Of a stretch of DNA of 64,000 nucleotides, positions 25,742 through 35,018 are shown in pieces; positions within the stretch are counted from its first letter, which is position 1, and each line of letters opens with the position of its first letter. Origin of the DNA: Streptosporangium brasiliense. GTDB lineage: Bacteria > Actinomycetota > Actinomycetes > Streptosporangiales > Streptosporangiaceae. A program made the translations under genes and the position numbers. The stretch is from the NCBI RefSeq assembly GCF_030811595.1, contig NZ_JAUSRB010000002.1, positions 5,270,001-5,334,000 of the forward strand, in the 5' to 3' direction. Under the pieces are notes generated by a model. That model did no database searches and had not been told where the DNA came from. It saw only the letters and a list, made by a program, of their open reading frames with translations.

Positions 25742-28582
25742 GTGGCTGACCGCCTCATCGTGCGTGGCGCACGCGAACACAACCTCAAGGACGTCTCGCT
25801 GGACCTGCCGCGAGACTCTCTGATCGTTTTCACTGGCCTGTCCGGCTCGGGCAAGTCCAGCCTGGCCTTCGACACCATCTTCGCCGAAGGTCAGCGTCGC
25901 TATGTCGAATCACTGTCGGCCTACGCCCGCCAGTTCCTCGGGCAGATGGACAAGCCCGACGTCGACTTCATCGAGGGGCTCTCGCCCGCGGTGTCGATCG
26001 ACCAGAAGTCGACGAGCCGCAACCCGCGTTCGACGGTCGGCACGATCACCGAGGTCTACGACTACCTCCGGCTGCTCTGGGCGCGCATCGGCAAGCCGCA
26101 CTGCCCCCGGTGCGGCCGGACGATCGCCCGGCAGAGCCCGGAGCAGATCGTCGACCGCGTGATGGAGCTCGAGGAGGGGACCCGCTTCCAGGTCCTCGCC
26201 CCGGTGATCCGCGGACGCAAGGGCGAATACGCCGAGCTCTTCAGCCAGCTTCAGGTCAAGGGCTTCGCCCGGGCCCGTGTCGACGGCACGGTGGTCCGGC
26301 TGGACGAGCCGCCGACGCTGAAGAAGCAGGAGAAGCACGACATCGAGGTGATCGTCGACCGGCTGGCGGTGAAGGAGAGCGCGCGCAGCCGCCTCACCGG
26401 CTCCGTGGAGACCGCACTGCAGCTCTCGGGGGGCACGATCACGCTGGAGTTCGTCGACCTCCCCGAGGACGACCCCAACCGTGAGCGCTTCTACTCCGAG
26501 CACCTCTACTGCCCCTACGACGACCTGTCGTTCGAGGAGTTGGAGCCCCGCTCGTTCTCCTTCAACTCGCCCTTCGGCGCCTGCCCCGAGTGCACCGGTC
26601 TCGGGGTGCGGATGGAGGTCGACCCCGACCTGGTCGTGCCCGACCCGGACAAGACCCTGGGCGAGGGCGCGATCTCCCCGTGGGCCGGCGGGCACACCAG
26701 CGACTACTTCATCCGCCTCGTCGAGGCGCTCGGCCTCGCGATGGGCTTCAAGCTCACCACCCCGTGGGAGAAGCTGCCGAAGAAGGCGCACAACGCCCTG
26801 CTGCACGGCTACGACGAGCAGGTCCACGTCCGCTACAGCAACCGCTACGGCCGCGAGCGCTCCTACTACACCACCTTCGAGGGGGCCATCCCCTGGGTGC
26901 AGCGCCGCCACGCCGAGGCCGAGAGCGACGGCATGCGGGAGAAATACGAAGGCTACATGCGGGAGATCCCGTGCCCGGCCTGCAAGGGGGCCAGGCTCAA
27001 GCCGGTCTCGCTGGCCGTCACGGTGGAGGACCGCTCGATCGCCGAGGTCTCGGCGATGTCGATCGGCGACTGCGCGAAGTTCCTGGCCGGGCTCAGGCTG
27101 TCCGACCGGGACATGCAGATCGCCGAGCGGGTCGTCAAGGAGATCAACGCCCGGATGGGCTTCCTGCTGGACGTGGGTCTCGACTACCTGACCATGGACC
27201 GCGCCTCGGGCACCCTCGCCGGCGGCGAGGCCCAGCGCATCCGGCTGGCCACCCAGATCGGCTCGGGCCTGGTCGGGGTGCTCTACGTGCTCGACGAGCC
27301 GTCCATCGGCCTGCACCAGCGTGACAACCAGCGGCTGTTGGAGACCCTGATCCGGCTGCGGGACATGGGCAACACCCTCATCGTGGTCGAGCACGACGAG
27401 GACACCATCGCCGCCGCCGACTGGGTGGTGGACATCGGCCCCGGCGCCGGTGAGCACGGCGGCCAGGTCGTCGTCTCCGGCACGGTCGCCGACCTGCTGG
27501 CCTCCGAGGGCTCGATGACCGGCGCCTACCTGTCCGGGCGCAGGAGCATCGCCATCCCCGCCAAGCGCCGCAAGCGTGACCGCAAGCGGCAGATCACGGT
27601 GAAGGGCGCCCGCGAGCACAACCTCAAGGGCGTGGACGTGGAGTTCCCCCTCGGGGTGTTCACCGCGGTCACCGGCGTCTCGGGGTCGGGCAAGTCCACG
27701 CTGGTCAACGACATCCTCTACAACGCCCTGGCCAAGGAGCTGAACGGCGCGCGCACCGTCCCCGGCCGTCACTCGCGGGTCAACGGCATGGACCTCGTCG
27801 ACAAGGTCGTGCACGTGGACCAGTCGCCGATCGGCCGCACCCCCCGCTCGAACCCGGCGACCTACACCGGCGTCTTCGACAAGGTGCGCGACCTGTTCGC
27901 GCAGACCACCGAGGCCAAGGTCCGCGGCTACCAGAAGGGCCGGTTCAGCTTCAACGTCAAGGGCGGCCGCTGTGAGGCCTGCTCGGGCGACGGCACCATC
28001 AAGATCGAGATGAACTTCCTGCCGGACGTCTACGTGCCGTGTGAGATCTGTCACGGGGCGCGATACAACCGGGAGACGCTGGAGGTCCACTACAAGGGCA
28101 AGACGATCTCCGAGGTGCTCGACATGCCGATCGAGGAGGCCCTCGGCTTCTTCGACGCGATCCCGTCCATCAAGCGCTACCTCCAGACGCTGAACGACGT
28201 CGGCCTGGGCTACGTCCGGCTGGGCCAGCCGGCCACGACCCTGTCGGGCGGTGAGGCCCAGCGCGTCAAGCTCGCCTCCGAGCTGCAGCGCCGCTCCACC
28301 GGCCGGACGATCTACGTGCTGGACGAGCCGACCACCGGCCTGCACTTCGAGGACATCCGGCGGCTGCTGGGCGTGCTCGGCAAGCTGGTGGACGGCGGCA
28401 ACACGGTCATCGTCATCGAGCACAACCTCGACGTGATCAAGACCGCCGACTGGCTGATCGACATGGGGCCCGAGGGCGGCTCCAAGGGCGGCACCGTGCT
28501 CGCCACCGGCACGCCCGAGGAGGTCGCCCTGGTCGACGAGAGCCACACCGGCCGTTTCCTGCGCAAGATCCTCGGGACCTGA
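25742..28582 (+). CDS. uvrA: Excinuclease ABC subunit A
   Basis: A 946-residue UvrA, the damage-sensing ATPase of nucleotide excision repair. It has two ABC units: Walker A GLSGSGKSS near 32 with signature LAGGEAQRI near 490, and Walker A GVSGSGKST near 645 with LSGGEAQRV near 830. Zinc fingers are seen as CPRCGRTIA, CPECTGLG with CPACKGARL, and CEACSGDG with CEICHGARY. Length is normal. The GTG at 25742 gives the family start VADRLIVRGAREHNLK. No clear Shine-Dalgarno is seen, so it may be leaderless or weakly initiated. No SOS box was recognised upstream. Confidence 0.97.
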   Translation: MADRLIVRGAREHNLKDVSLDLPRDSLIVFTGLSGSGKSSLAFDTIFAEGQRRYVESLSAYARQFLGQMDKPDVDFIEGLSPAVSIDQKSTSRNPRSTVGTITEVYDYLRLLWARIGKPHCPRCGRTIARQSPEQIVDRVMELEEGTRFQVLAPVIRGRKGEYAELFSQLQVKGFARARVDGTVVRLDEPPTLKKQEKHDIEVIVDRLAVKESARSRLTGSVETALQLSGGTITLEFVDLPEDDPNRERFYSEHLYCPYDDLSFEELEPRSFSFNSPFGACPECTGLGVRMEVDPDLVVPDPDKTLGEGAISPWAGGHTSDYFIRLVEALGLAMGFKLTTPWEKLPKKAHNALLHGYDEQVHVRYSNRYGRERSYYTTFEGAIPWVQRRHAEAESDGMREKYEGYMREIPCPACKGARLKPVSLAVTVEDRSIAEVSAMSIGDCAKFLAGLRLSDRDMQIAERVVKEINARMGFLLDVGLDYLTMDRASGTLAGGEAQRIRLATQIGSGLVGVLYVLDEPSIGLHQRDNQRLLETLIRLRDMGNTLIVVEHDEDTIAAADWVVDIGPGAGEHGGQVVVSGTVADLLASEGSMTGAYLSGRRSIAIPAKRRKRDRKRQITVKGAREHNLKGVDVEFPLGVFTAVTGVSGSGKSTLVNDILYNALAKELNGARTVPGRHSRVNGMDLVDKVVHVDQSPIGRTPRSNPATYTGVFDKVRDLFAQTTEAKVRGYQKGRFSFNVKGGRCEACSGDGTIKIEMNFLPDVYVPCEICHGARYNRETLEVHYKGKTISEVLDMPIEEALGFFDAIPSIKRYLQTLNDVGLGYVRLGQPATTLSGGEAQRVKLASELQRRSTGRTIYVLDEPTTGLHFEDIRRLLGVLGKLVDGGNTVIVIEHNLDVIKTADWLIDMGPEGGSKGGTVLATGTPEEVALVDESHTGRFLRKILGT

Positions 28583-28596
28583 GGCCGGATGGAGGA

Positions 28597-28635
28597 CCGG
28601 GCTCCCACCTCAATACCCTTGAGGCGGGAGCCCGG
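28597..28635 (+). terminator. Terminator after uvrA
   Basis: A 16-bp stem with one mismatch (28597-28612 with 28620-28635) and a 7-base loop sits 15 bases after the uvrA stop. It separates uvrA from the Rieske genes. There is no T-tract, as is common in high-GC genomes. Confidence 0.7.
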
Positions 28636-28665
28636 TATGCGGGGGACGTTGTGAGAAGGGCCACG

Positions 28666-29097
28666 ATGAGCAGCAGTGAAGGTTCCGCCATGCCCACGCG
28701 CAGACATGTGATCGGCGCCACGGCGGCCGTGGCGTGCGGGGCGGCGCTCACCGGTTGCGGCGCGAGCGCGGGCGGGCCCGGCCCGGGCATCGTGCCGCCG
28801 GGCATCAAGGGGAAGGTCATCGCCCAGACCGCCGAGATACCGGTGGGCGGCGGCAAGGTCATCAGCAAGTGGAAGATCGTGATCACCCAGCCCACCGCCG
28901 GGGTGTTCAAGGCGTTCACCGCGAGCTGCCCGCACAAGGGCTGCGCGGTCGGCCGGGTGGCCGACGGCGTCATCCGCTGCCCCTGCCACGGCAGTGAGTT
29001 CGCCGCCGACTCCGGCAAGTGCCTCAAGGGCCCGGCGGAGGCCCCGCTGGTGGAGTTCGCGCTGAAGGTCGACGGCGACGGCATCGTGATGGTCTGA
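28666..29097 (+). CDS. Rieske [2Fe-2S] lipoprotein, copy 1
   Basis: A 143-residue exported Rieske protein. The N-terminus has a twin-arginine type signal (TRRHVIGATAAV) ending in a lipobox, ALTGC, so it is probably a Tat-exported lipoprotein. The cluster motif is CPHKGC (88-93) and CPCHG (105-109): two Cys and two His bind the 2Fe-2S cluster and the other two Cys form the disulfide. ATG 28666 has GAAGGG five bases upstream; ATG 28690 is also well placed and gives a shorter signal. It carries only the Rieske domain, so it should be an electron carrier or oxidase partner rather than a cytochrome bc1 subunit. Confidence 0.88.
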   Translation: MSSSEGSAMPTRRHVIGATAAVACGAALTGCGASAGGPGPGIVPPGIKGKVIAQTAEIPVGGGKVISKWKIVITQPTAGVFKAFTASCPHKGCAVGRVADGVIRCPCHGSEFAADSGKCLKGPAEAPLVEFALKVDGDGIVMV

Positions 29098-29219
29098 GCC
29101 CTCCGGCCCGGGACGCGCCGAAAGTGGAATCCTTCACAGTTCTCTGACGCCGGGTACGGCATGCTGGACCGGCATCGGGACCGGCCGTACCCGAGGACGA
29201 GGATCTTGGAGGGTGACTC

Positions 29220-29675
29220 ATGACTGACACGACACGTCGCGCGGTGATGCTGGGGGCGGGAGGCGCCGGGATGGCGGCGGTGCTGACCGCGTGCGCGGGT
29301 TACGGCGGATCGGCCGCCGACGGCGCGTCGCCGGCGTCGCCGGCGGCCTCCGAGGCGGGCGCGGCCCCGGTCGGCGCGGAGGCGGGGGCGGGGGCGCTGG
29401 CCAAGGCCGCTGACATCCCCCAGGGCGGCGGCAAGGTCTTCAAGGACCAGAAGGTGGTGGTGACCCAGCCCGCCGCCGGGCAGTTCAAGGCCTTCACCTC
29501 CGTCTGCACCCACCAGGGGTGTGACGTCGAGAGCGTCTCGGGCGGCACGATCAACTGCCCGTGCCACGGCAGCAAGTTCAAGATCGAGGACGGCTCCGTC
29601 GCCGGCGGCCCGGCCAAGAAGCCGCTGGCAGAGAAGGCGATCAAGGTCGAGGGCGACTCCATCACCCTCGTCTGA
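29220..29675 (+). CDS. Rieske [2Fe-2S] lipoprotein, copy 2
   Basis: A 151-residue paralogue of the preceding gene with the same plan: a Tat-type signal TRRAVMLGAGGAG, lipobox VLTAC (Cys25), an Ala/Gly-rich linker of about 35 residues, and Rieske motifs CTHQGC (96-101) and CPCHG (113-117). A GGAGGG ribosome site precedes the ATG. The 122-bp gap between the two copies suggests separate promoters or loose co-transcription. Their shared PxGGGKV and VxxTQPxAGxFKAFT segments show that they arose by tandem duplication. The redox partner is unknown. Confidence 0.9.
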   Translation: MTDTTRRAVMLGAGGAGMAAVLTACAGYGGSAADGASPASPAASEAGAAPVGAEAGAGALAKAADIPQGGGKVFKDQKVVVTQPAAGQFKAFTSVCTHQGCDVESVSGGTINCPCHGSKFKIEDGSVAGGPAKKPLAEKAIKVEGDSITLV

Positions 29676-29680
29676 GCGAG

Positions 29681-29746
29681 GTCCGCGGCGCCGGCGCCGA
29701 CGCCGGGAGAGCGGCGCCGGCGCCGCGGACACCCCGCGAAGCGGGG
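29681..29746 (+). terminator. Tandem hairpin terminator after the Rieske pair
   Basis: A perfect 18-bp GC-rich stem (29681-29698 with 29713-29730, 14-base loop) is followed at once by a second hairpin, CCCCGC-GAA-GCGGGG (29732-29746). It lies six bases after the stop codon and before uvrC. Confidence 0.72.
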
Positions 29747-29802
29747 GCGGGTAGGGGTTCCGGAGAAGGGATCCTGTCGGTGAAGGCCGATAGGCTTCCG
29801 GT

Positions 29803-31764
29803 GTGGCGAGATCTGTGGTTGGTCCGGCGAGTTTCCGGCCGAGTCCGGGGTCGATCCCCGAATCCCCCGGCGTCTACCGGTTCAGGGACGCCGACGGCCG
29901 GGTCATCTACGTGGGCAAGGCCAAGAGCCTGCGCCAGCGGCTCAACTCCTACTTCGCCGACTTCGCCGGGCTCCATCCGCGCACCCAGACCATGCTCACG
30001 ACCGCCGTCGACGTCGACTGGACGGTCGTCGGCACCGAGGTCGAGGCGCTCCAGCTCGAATACTCCTGGATCAAGGAGTACGACCCGCGGTTCAACGTCA
30101 AATACCGCGACGACAAGTCCTATCCCTACCTCGCGGTCACCATGGGCGAGGAGTTCCCCCGGGTCCAGGTGATGCGCGGGGCCAAGCGCAAGGGCACCCG
30201 TTACTTCGGGCCCTACTCCCACGCCTGGGCGATCCGGGAGACGGTCGACCTGCTGCTGCGGGTGTTCCCGATCAGGAGCTGCTCGGCGGGGGTGTTCCGG
30301 CGCGCCGGGCAGATCGGCCGGCCCTGCCTGCTGGGCTACATCGACAAGTGCTCGGCGCCCTGCGTCGCCAGGGTCACCGCCGAGGAGCACCGGACGCTGG
30401 CCGAGGACTTCTGCGACTTCATGGCCGGCAACACCGGCCGCTTCACCAAGCGGCTGGAGCGCGAGATGCGTCAGGCGGCCGCCGAGCAGGAATACGAGCG
30501 GGCCGCCCGGCTCCGCGACGACATCCAGGCGCTGCTGCGGGCGATGGAGAAGCAGGCCGTGGTGCTGGGGGAGGGCACCGACTGCGATGTGATCGCACTG
30601 GCGGAGGATCCGCTGGAGGCGGCGGTGCAGGTGTTCTACGTCCGCGGCGGACGCATCAGAGGGCAGCGCGGCTGGGTGGTCGACAAGGTCGAGGAGGCCG
30701 GGCCCGGCGAGCTGGTCGAGCAGTTCCTGCTGCAGATGTACGGCGAGGCGACCCCCGAGGCGCTGCCCAGGGAGGTGCTGGTGCCCGCCCTCCCCCCTGA
30801 CGTGGAGGCGGTCACCGAGCTGCTCGGCGAGCACCGCAAGGCCCGGGTGGAGATCCGCGTCCCGCAGCGCGGGGACAAGAAGGCGCTGATGGAGACCGTC
30901 GAGCGCAACGCCCTGGAGGCTCTGAAGCAGCACAAGCTCAAGCGGGCCAGCGACCTGACCACCCGGAGCAGGGCGCTGCAGGAGGTCGCCGACGCGCTCG
31001 ACCTGGACCAGGCGCCGCTACGCATCGAGTGCTACGACGTCTCCCACACCCAGGGCACCAACGTGGTGGCCTCCATGGTGGTGTTCGAGGACGGCCTGGC
31101 CCGCAAGAGCGAATACCGCAGGTTCTCCGTCCGCTCCACCGAGGGCGACGTCGCCTCGATCCACGAGGTGATCTCACGCCGGTTCAAGCGCTATCTGGAG
31201 GAGCGTTCGGCCACCGGGGAGCTCGACGCCGAGACCGACGCGGCCCTCGGCTCCGACGCCGACCTCGATCCCGGCGCCGGATCGCCCATCGACCCGGAGA
31301 CCGGCCGGCCGCGCAAGTTCGCCTACCCGCCCAACCTGGTCGTCGTGGACGGCGGCCCGGCCCAGGCGGCGGCGGCCCAGCGCGCGCTGGACGAGCTGGG
31401 CGTGGACGACGTGGCGGTCTGCGGGCTGGCCAAGCGGCTGGAGGAGGTCTGGCTGCCGGGTGAGGACCTGCCGGTGATCCTTCCCCGGTCGAGTGAGGCC
31501 CTTTACCTCCTGCAGCGCGTGCGTGACGAGGCCCACAGATTCGCCATCGCCTACCATCGTTCGAAGCGGTCGAAGAGCGTCAAGGAAAGCGCCCTGGACG
31601 AGGTCCCCGGGCTCGGCCCGGCCCGCAGACAGGCCCTGATCAAGCATTTCGGATCGGTGAAACGGCTGCGGGAGGCCACCGCGGCCCAGATCTGCGAGAT
31701 TCCCGGGATCGGCCCCGCCACGGCCGAGACGATCGTGTCGGCCTTGAAGGGGGAGAACCCATGA
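29803..31764 (+). CDS. uvrC: Excinuclease ABC subunit C
   Basis: A 653-residue UvrC, the nuclease making both incisions in nucleotide excision repair. The GIY-YIG domain is at 17-100 (GVYRFRDADGRVIYVGKAKS), the UVR motif for UvrB contact near 226 (EQEYERAARLRDDIQAL), the RNase H-like 3'... 5'-side incision domain at about 400-550 (IECYDVSHTQGTNVVASMVV, VVDGGPAQAAAA), and a helix-hairpin-helix pair ends the protein (VPGLGPARRQALIKHFGS, IPGIGPATAETI). GTG 29803 is the first suitable start. The stop overlaps rapZ (ATGA). Confidence 0.96.
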   Translation: MARSVVGPASFRPSPGSIPESPGVYRFRDADGRVIYVGKAKSLRQRLNSYFADFAGLHPRTQTMLTTAVDVDWTVVGTEVEALQLEYSWIKEYDPRFNVKYRDDKSYPYLAVTMGEEFPRVQVMRGAKRKGTRYFGPYSHAWAIRETVDLLLRVFPIRSCSAGVFRRAGQIGRPCLLGYIDKCSAPCVARVTAEEHRTLAEDFCDFMAGNTGRFTKRLEREMRQAAAEQEYERAARLRDDIQALLRAMEKQAVVLGEGTDCDVIALAEDPLEAAVQVFYVRGGRIRGQRGWVVDKVEEAGPGELVEQFLLQMYGEATPEALPREVLVPALPPDVEAVTELLGEHRKARVEIRVPQRGDKKALMETVERNALEALKQHKLKRASDLTTRSRALQEVADALDLDQAPLRIECYDVSHTQGTNVVASMVVFEDGLARKSEYRRFSVRSTEGDVASIHEVISRRFKRYLEERSATGELDAETDAALGSDADLDPGAGSPIDPETGRPRKFAYPPNLVVVDGGPAQAAAAQRALDELGVDDVAVCGLAKRLEEVWLPGEDLPVILPRSSEALYLLQRVRDEAHRFAIAYHRSKRSKSVKESALDEVPGLGPARRQALIKHFGSVKRLREATAAQICEIPGIGPATAETIVSALKGENP

Positions 31765-32636
31765 ACAACGGAAGAGAACCGGCGTTCGTCATCGTCACCG
31801 GTATGTCGGGGGCGGGACGGAGCACCGCGGCCAAGGCCCTGGAGGACCTCGGCTGGTTCGTCATCGACAACCTGCCGCCCGGCCTGCTGTTCGCCATGGC
31901 GGAGGAGGCCGGGCGGGTCAAGCTGGCCGCCGACAAGGTGGCCGCGGTCGTCGACGTGCGCAGCCTGGCCTTCACCACCGACCTCAACGCCGCCATCGAG
32001 GAGCTGGACGGCCGCGGCGTCGCCGTCCGGGTGGTGTTCCTGGAGGCCAGCGACGAGGAGCTGGTCCGCAGGTTCGAGAACGTCCGCCGCCCGCACCCGC
32101 TTCAGGGAGAGGGCCGGCTGGTCGACGGGATCGCCCGCGAGCGGGGCATCCTGCGCGAGGTCCGGGCAAACGCCGACCTGGTCATCGACACCTCCAACCT
32201 CAACGTCCACGAGCTCCGCGGCAAGATCGTCGCCTTCTTCGGCGGCGAGGACCGGCCCGGCCTGCGGGTCAACGTCGTCTCCTTCGGCTACAAGTACGGC
32301 CTGCCCGTCGACGCCGACCTGGTCGTCGACTGCCGCTTCCTGCCCAATCCCCACTGGGTTCCGGAACTGCGCCCGATGAACGGGCTGGACACCCCCGTCC
32401 GGGAGTATGTTCTCAACCAGCCGGGGGCGAAGGAGCTCCTGGACGCCTACGACGAGGTGGTCGGCATCATCGCGGCCGGTTACACCCGCGAGGGCAAGAG
32501 CTATGCCACGCTCGCCGTCGGCTGCACCGGCGGCAAGCACCGCAGTGTCGCGATGGCCGAGCAGATCGGCGGCCGGCTGCGGGACCGGGGTGGCATGGAG
32601 GTGCAGGTAAGTCATCGGGATGTGGGCCGGGAGTGA
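31761..32636 (+). CDS. rapZ: RNase adapter protein RapZ / YvcJ-type nucleotide-binding protein
   Basis: A 291-residue P-loop protein of the RapZ/YvcJ family. The N-terminal Walker-like loop is VTGMSGAGRSTAAKALEDLG, with Arg in place of the usual Lys (GAGRS versus GAGKS), a variation found in actinobacterial members. The C-terminal domain carries VVSFGYKYGLPVDADLVVDCRFLPNP and VGCTGGKHRSVAMAE. In E. coli RapZ binds GlmZ/GlmY small RNAs; in Gram-positives the role is less defined. It is coupled by four-base overlaps to uvrC and yvcK, the classic uvrC-rapZ-yvcK-whiA set. Confidence 0.94.
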   Translation: MNNGREPAFVIVTGMSGAGRSTAAKALEDLGWFVIDNLPPGLLFAMAEEAGRVKLAADKVAAVVDVRSLAFTTDLNAAIEELDGRGVAVRVVFLEASDEELVRRFENVRRPHPLQGEGRLVDGIARERGILREVRANADLVIDTSNLNVHELRGKIVAFFGGEDRPGLRVNVVSFGYKYGLPVDADLVVDCRFLPNPHWVPELRPMNGLDTPVREYVLNQPGAKELLDAYDEVVGIIAAGYTREGKSYATLAVGCTGGKHRSVAMAEQIGGRLRDRGGMEVQVSHRDVGRE

Positions 32637-33568
32637 TCGAAGGTCTCAAGGTCGTCGCGCTGGGTGGAGGGCATGGCCTGTACGCGTCGCTGTCGGCGCT
32701 GCGCAGGGTCACCTCCAGGCTGACGGCGGTGGTCACCGTGGCCGACGACGGGGGGTCGAGCGGCCGGCTCCGCCGGGAGCTCGGCGTGCTGCCCCCGGGA
32801 GACCTGCGGATGGCGCTGGCCGCGCTCTGCGGTGACGACGAGTGGGGGCGGACCTGGAGCGAGGTCGTCCAGCACCGTTTCCGGAGTGAGGGCGAACTGC
32901 ACGGTCACGCGATCGGCAACCTGCTGATCGTGGCGCTGTGGGAGAGGCTCGGAGACACGGTCGCCGGCCTCGACTGGGTCGGCAGGCTGCTCGGCGCGCA
33001 CGGGCGGGTGCTGCCCATGTCCTCGGTGCCGCTCGACATCGCCGCGGAGGTGGAGCTGGACGGTCAGGTGAGCACCGTGCACGGCCAGGTGGCCTGCGCG
33101 CTCACCCCCGGCCGGGTCCAGGCCATCTCGCTGGTCCCGGAGGACCCGCCGGCCTGCCCTGAGGCGGTCCAGGCGGTCCTGGACGCCGACTGGGTGGTCT
33201 TCGGCCCCGGCTCGTGGTTCACCAGCGTGCTGCCCCACCTCAAGGTGCCCGAGCTGGCCCAGGCCCTGCACTCCACCCGGGCGCGCCGCCTGGTCGCCCT
33301 GAACCTCGCCCCGCAACCGGGGGAGACCGACGGTTTCTCCCCCCAGAAGCACCTGGAGGTGCTGCGCCAGCACGCCCCCGCCCTGGAGGTCGACGTGGTG
33401 CTCGCCGACACCGGGGTGGCCGAGGACGGGGAGGAGCTGGCCAAGGCGGCCGCCGAGCTCGGCGGCCGGCTCGTCCTGGCGGCCGTGGCGGACGAGGACG
33501 GCTCGCCGCGGCACGATGCGCAACGTCTTGCCTCCGTCCTGGACGAGATTTTCCGTGAGAAGCGTTGA
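32633..33568 (+). CDS. yvcK: YvcK / CofD-like gluconeogenesis factor
   Basis: A 311-residue protein of the YvcK group (CofD-like fold), which binds UDP-sugars and influences gluconeogenic growth and cell-wall enzyme placement in Bacillus and mycobacteria (CuvA). Conserved text includes VALGGGHGLYASLSALRRVT at the start, VTVADDGGSSGRLR near 37, LHGHAIGNLLI near 90, and FGPGSWFTSVLPHL near 190. GTG 32633 overlaps the rapZ stop. A 92-bp gap follows before whiA. Confidence 0.94.
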   Translation: MIEGLKVVALGGGHGLYASLSALRRVTSRLTAVVTVADDGGSSGRLRRELGVLPPGDLRMALAALCGDDEWGRTWSEVVQHRFRSEGELHGHAIGNLLIVALWERLGDTVAGLDWVGRLLGAHGRVLPMSSVPLDIAAEVELDGQVSTVHGQVACALTPGRVQAISLVPEDPPACPEAVQAVLDADWVVFGPGSWFTSVLPHLKVPELAQALHSTRARRLVALNLAPQPGETDGFSPQKHLEVLRQHAPALEVDVVLADTGVAEDGEELAKAAAELGGRLVLAAVADEDGSPRHDAQRLASVLDEIFREKR

Positions 33569-33660
33569 TCCTGGTCAGCGGTGCTCAGGAGTGCGAGAAA
33601 CTTCTGTGAGCCTGGTTTTATCGGGTCGCATGAGGTCTGTATGGGGGAGGACGAACGCAC

Positions 33661-34641
33661 ATGGCGATGACAGGTGTGGTCAAGGACGAGCTGAGCAGGC
33701 TGCCGGTCCTGAAGCCTTGCTGCCGTAAGGCCGAGGTGTCGACGCTCCTGCGGTTCGCGAGCGGACTGCACCTGGTGGGCGGGCGGATCGTGATCGAGGC
33801 GGAGCTCGACACCAACGTCACGGCCAGGCGGCTCATCAAGGACATCGGCGAGGTGTTCGGCCACAAGGCGGAAGTGCTCGTCCTGGCCCCCGCGGGGCTG
33901 CGCAAGGGCTCACGTTACGTGGTGCGGGTCTACCGCGACGGGGAGGCCCTGGCCCGCCAGACCGGGTTGATCGACAACCACGGCCGCCCGGTCCGCGGCC
34001 TGCCGCGCCAGGTCGTCGCGGGGGCGACCTGTGACGCCGAGGCCGCCTGGCGGGGGGCCTTCCTGGCGCACGGCTCGCTGACCGAGCCGGGCCGCTCCAT
34101 GTCGCTGGAGGTCACCTGCCCGGGGCCGGAGGCGGCGCTCGCGCTGGTCGGCTCCGCCCGGCGGCTGAAGATCCACGCCAAGGCCCGCGAGGTCCGGGGC
34201 GTGGACCGGGTCGTGGTCCGCGACGGCGACGCGATCAGCGCGCTGCTGACCCGGCTGGGCGCCCACGACAGCGTGCTGGCCTGGGAGGAGCGGCGGATGC
34301 GCCGCGAGGTGCGGGCGACGGCCAACCGCCTGGCCAACTTCGACGACGCCAACCTGCGCCGCTCGGCCCGTGCCGCGGTCGCCGCCGGGGCCCGGGTCCA
34401 GCGCGCCCTGGAGATCCTCGGCGAGGAGGCCCCGGAGCACCTGGTGATCGCCGGCCGCCTGCGGGTCGAGCACAAGCAGGCCTCCCTGGAGGAGCTCGGC
34501 CAGCTCGCCGACCCGCCGCTGACCAAGGACGCCATCGCCGGCCGCATCCGGCGCCTGCTCGCCATGGCCGACAAGCGCGCCCAGGACATCGGCATCCCCA
34601 ACACCGAGGCGAACCTCACGGTGGACATGCTGGCGCCGTAG
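33661..34641 (+). CDS. whiA: Sporulation/division transcription factor WhiA
   Basis: A 326-residue WhiA, which in Streptomyces works with WhiB to switch on FtsZ-dependent sporulation septation. The N-terminal part is a degenerate LAGLIDADG homing-endonuclease fold (LLRFASGLHLVGGRIVIEAELD, and CDAEAAWRGAFLAHGSLTEPGRS). The C-terminal part is a helix-turn-helix with HLVIAGRLRVEHKQASLEEL and LTKDAIAGRIRRLLAMAD. Start ATG 33661 follows a 92-bp gap. A hairpin is located 17 bases after the stop. Confidence 0.97.
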   Translation: MAMTGVVKDELSRLPVLKPCCRKAEVSTLLRFASGLHLVGGRIVIEAELDTNVTARRLIKDIGEVFGHKAEVLVLAPAGLRKGSRYVVRVYRDGEALARQTGLIDNHGRPVRGLPRQVVAGATCDAEAAWRGAFLAHGSLTEPGRSMSLEVTCPGPEAALALVGSARRLKIHAKAREVRGVDRVVVRDGDAISALLTRLGAHDSVLAWEERRMRREVRATANRLANFDDANLRRSARAAVAAGARVQRALEILGEEAPEHLVIAGRLRVEHKQASLEELGQLADPPLTKDAIAGRIRRLLAMADKRAQDIGIPNTEANLTVDMLAP

Positions 34642-34657
34642 ACGCCCCTTGGCGTAC

Positions 34658-34697
34658 GGAAGGAGCCGGCCCCGCCATCCGGTGCCCGGCCCCTTCC
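34658..34697. terminator. Hairpin after whiA
   Basis: GGAAGGAGCCGG (34658-34669) pairs with CCGGCCCCTTCC (34686-34697) with one mismatch and a 16-base loop, 17 bases after the whiA stop. It is a likely terminator without a T-tract. The remaining 34698-35018 stretch contains an imperfect repeat (GAGCACCCCGT twice, near 34742 and 34780) and no gene. Confidence 0.55.
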
Positions 34698-35018
34698 GCG
34701 TGGCCTGCCGCCTGTCCGGCGCGGCCCGCGGTGGCAGATGCCGAGCACCCCGTGGACCCCGGGCCACCGAGGAGGCGCCGAGCACCCCGTCGGCTTCGGG
34801 CCGCTGAGGAGACGACGTCACCGGCCGGCCGGCTGCGCGGTGGGGCCGCCGGGCCCGGCCCCGGCACCGGGACGGGGCCGTCCCCGGGTCTGCGGATCAG
34901 CCGCATGATGGCTGGTCCTGAGGGGATTACGGGTATTTACAGTGACGAGTCGGGCACTTCACTTGAACGGCACGATACCTACCCATGGGTTAACGGAGAA
35001 CGGACCCCACCCCACCAG

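Noticed and set aside
25910..28546. 878-codon minus-strand frame opposite uvrA
   Set aside because: Typical antisense shadow of a high-GC gene; uvrA motifs are complete on the plus strand.
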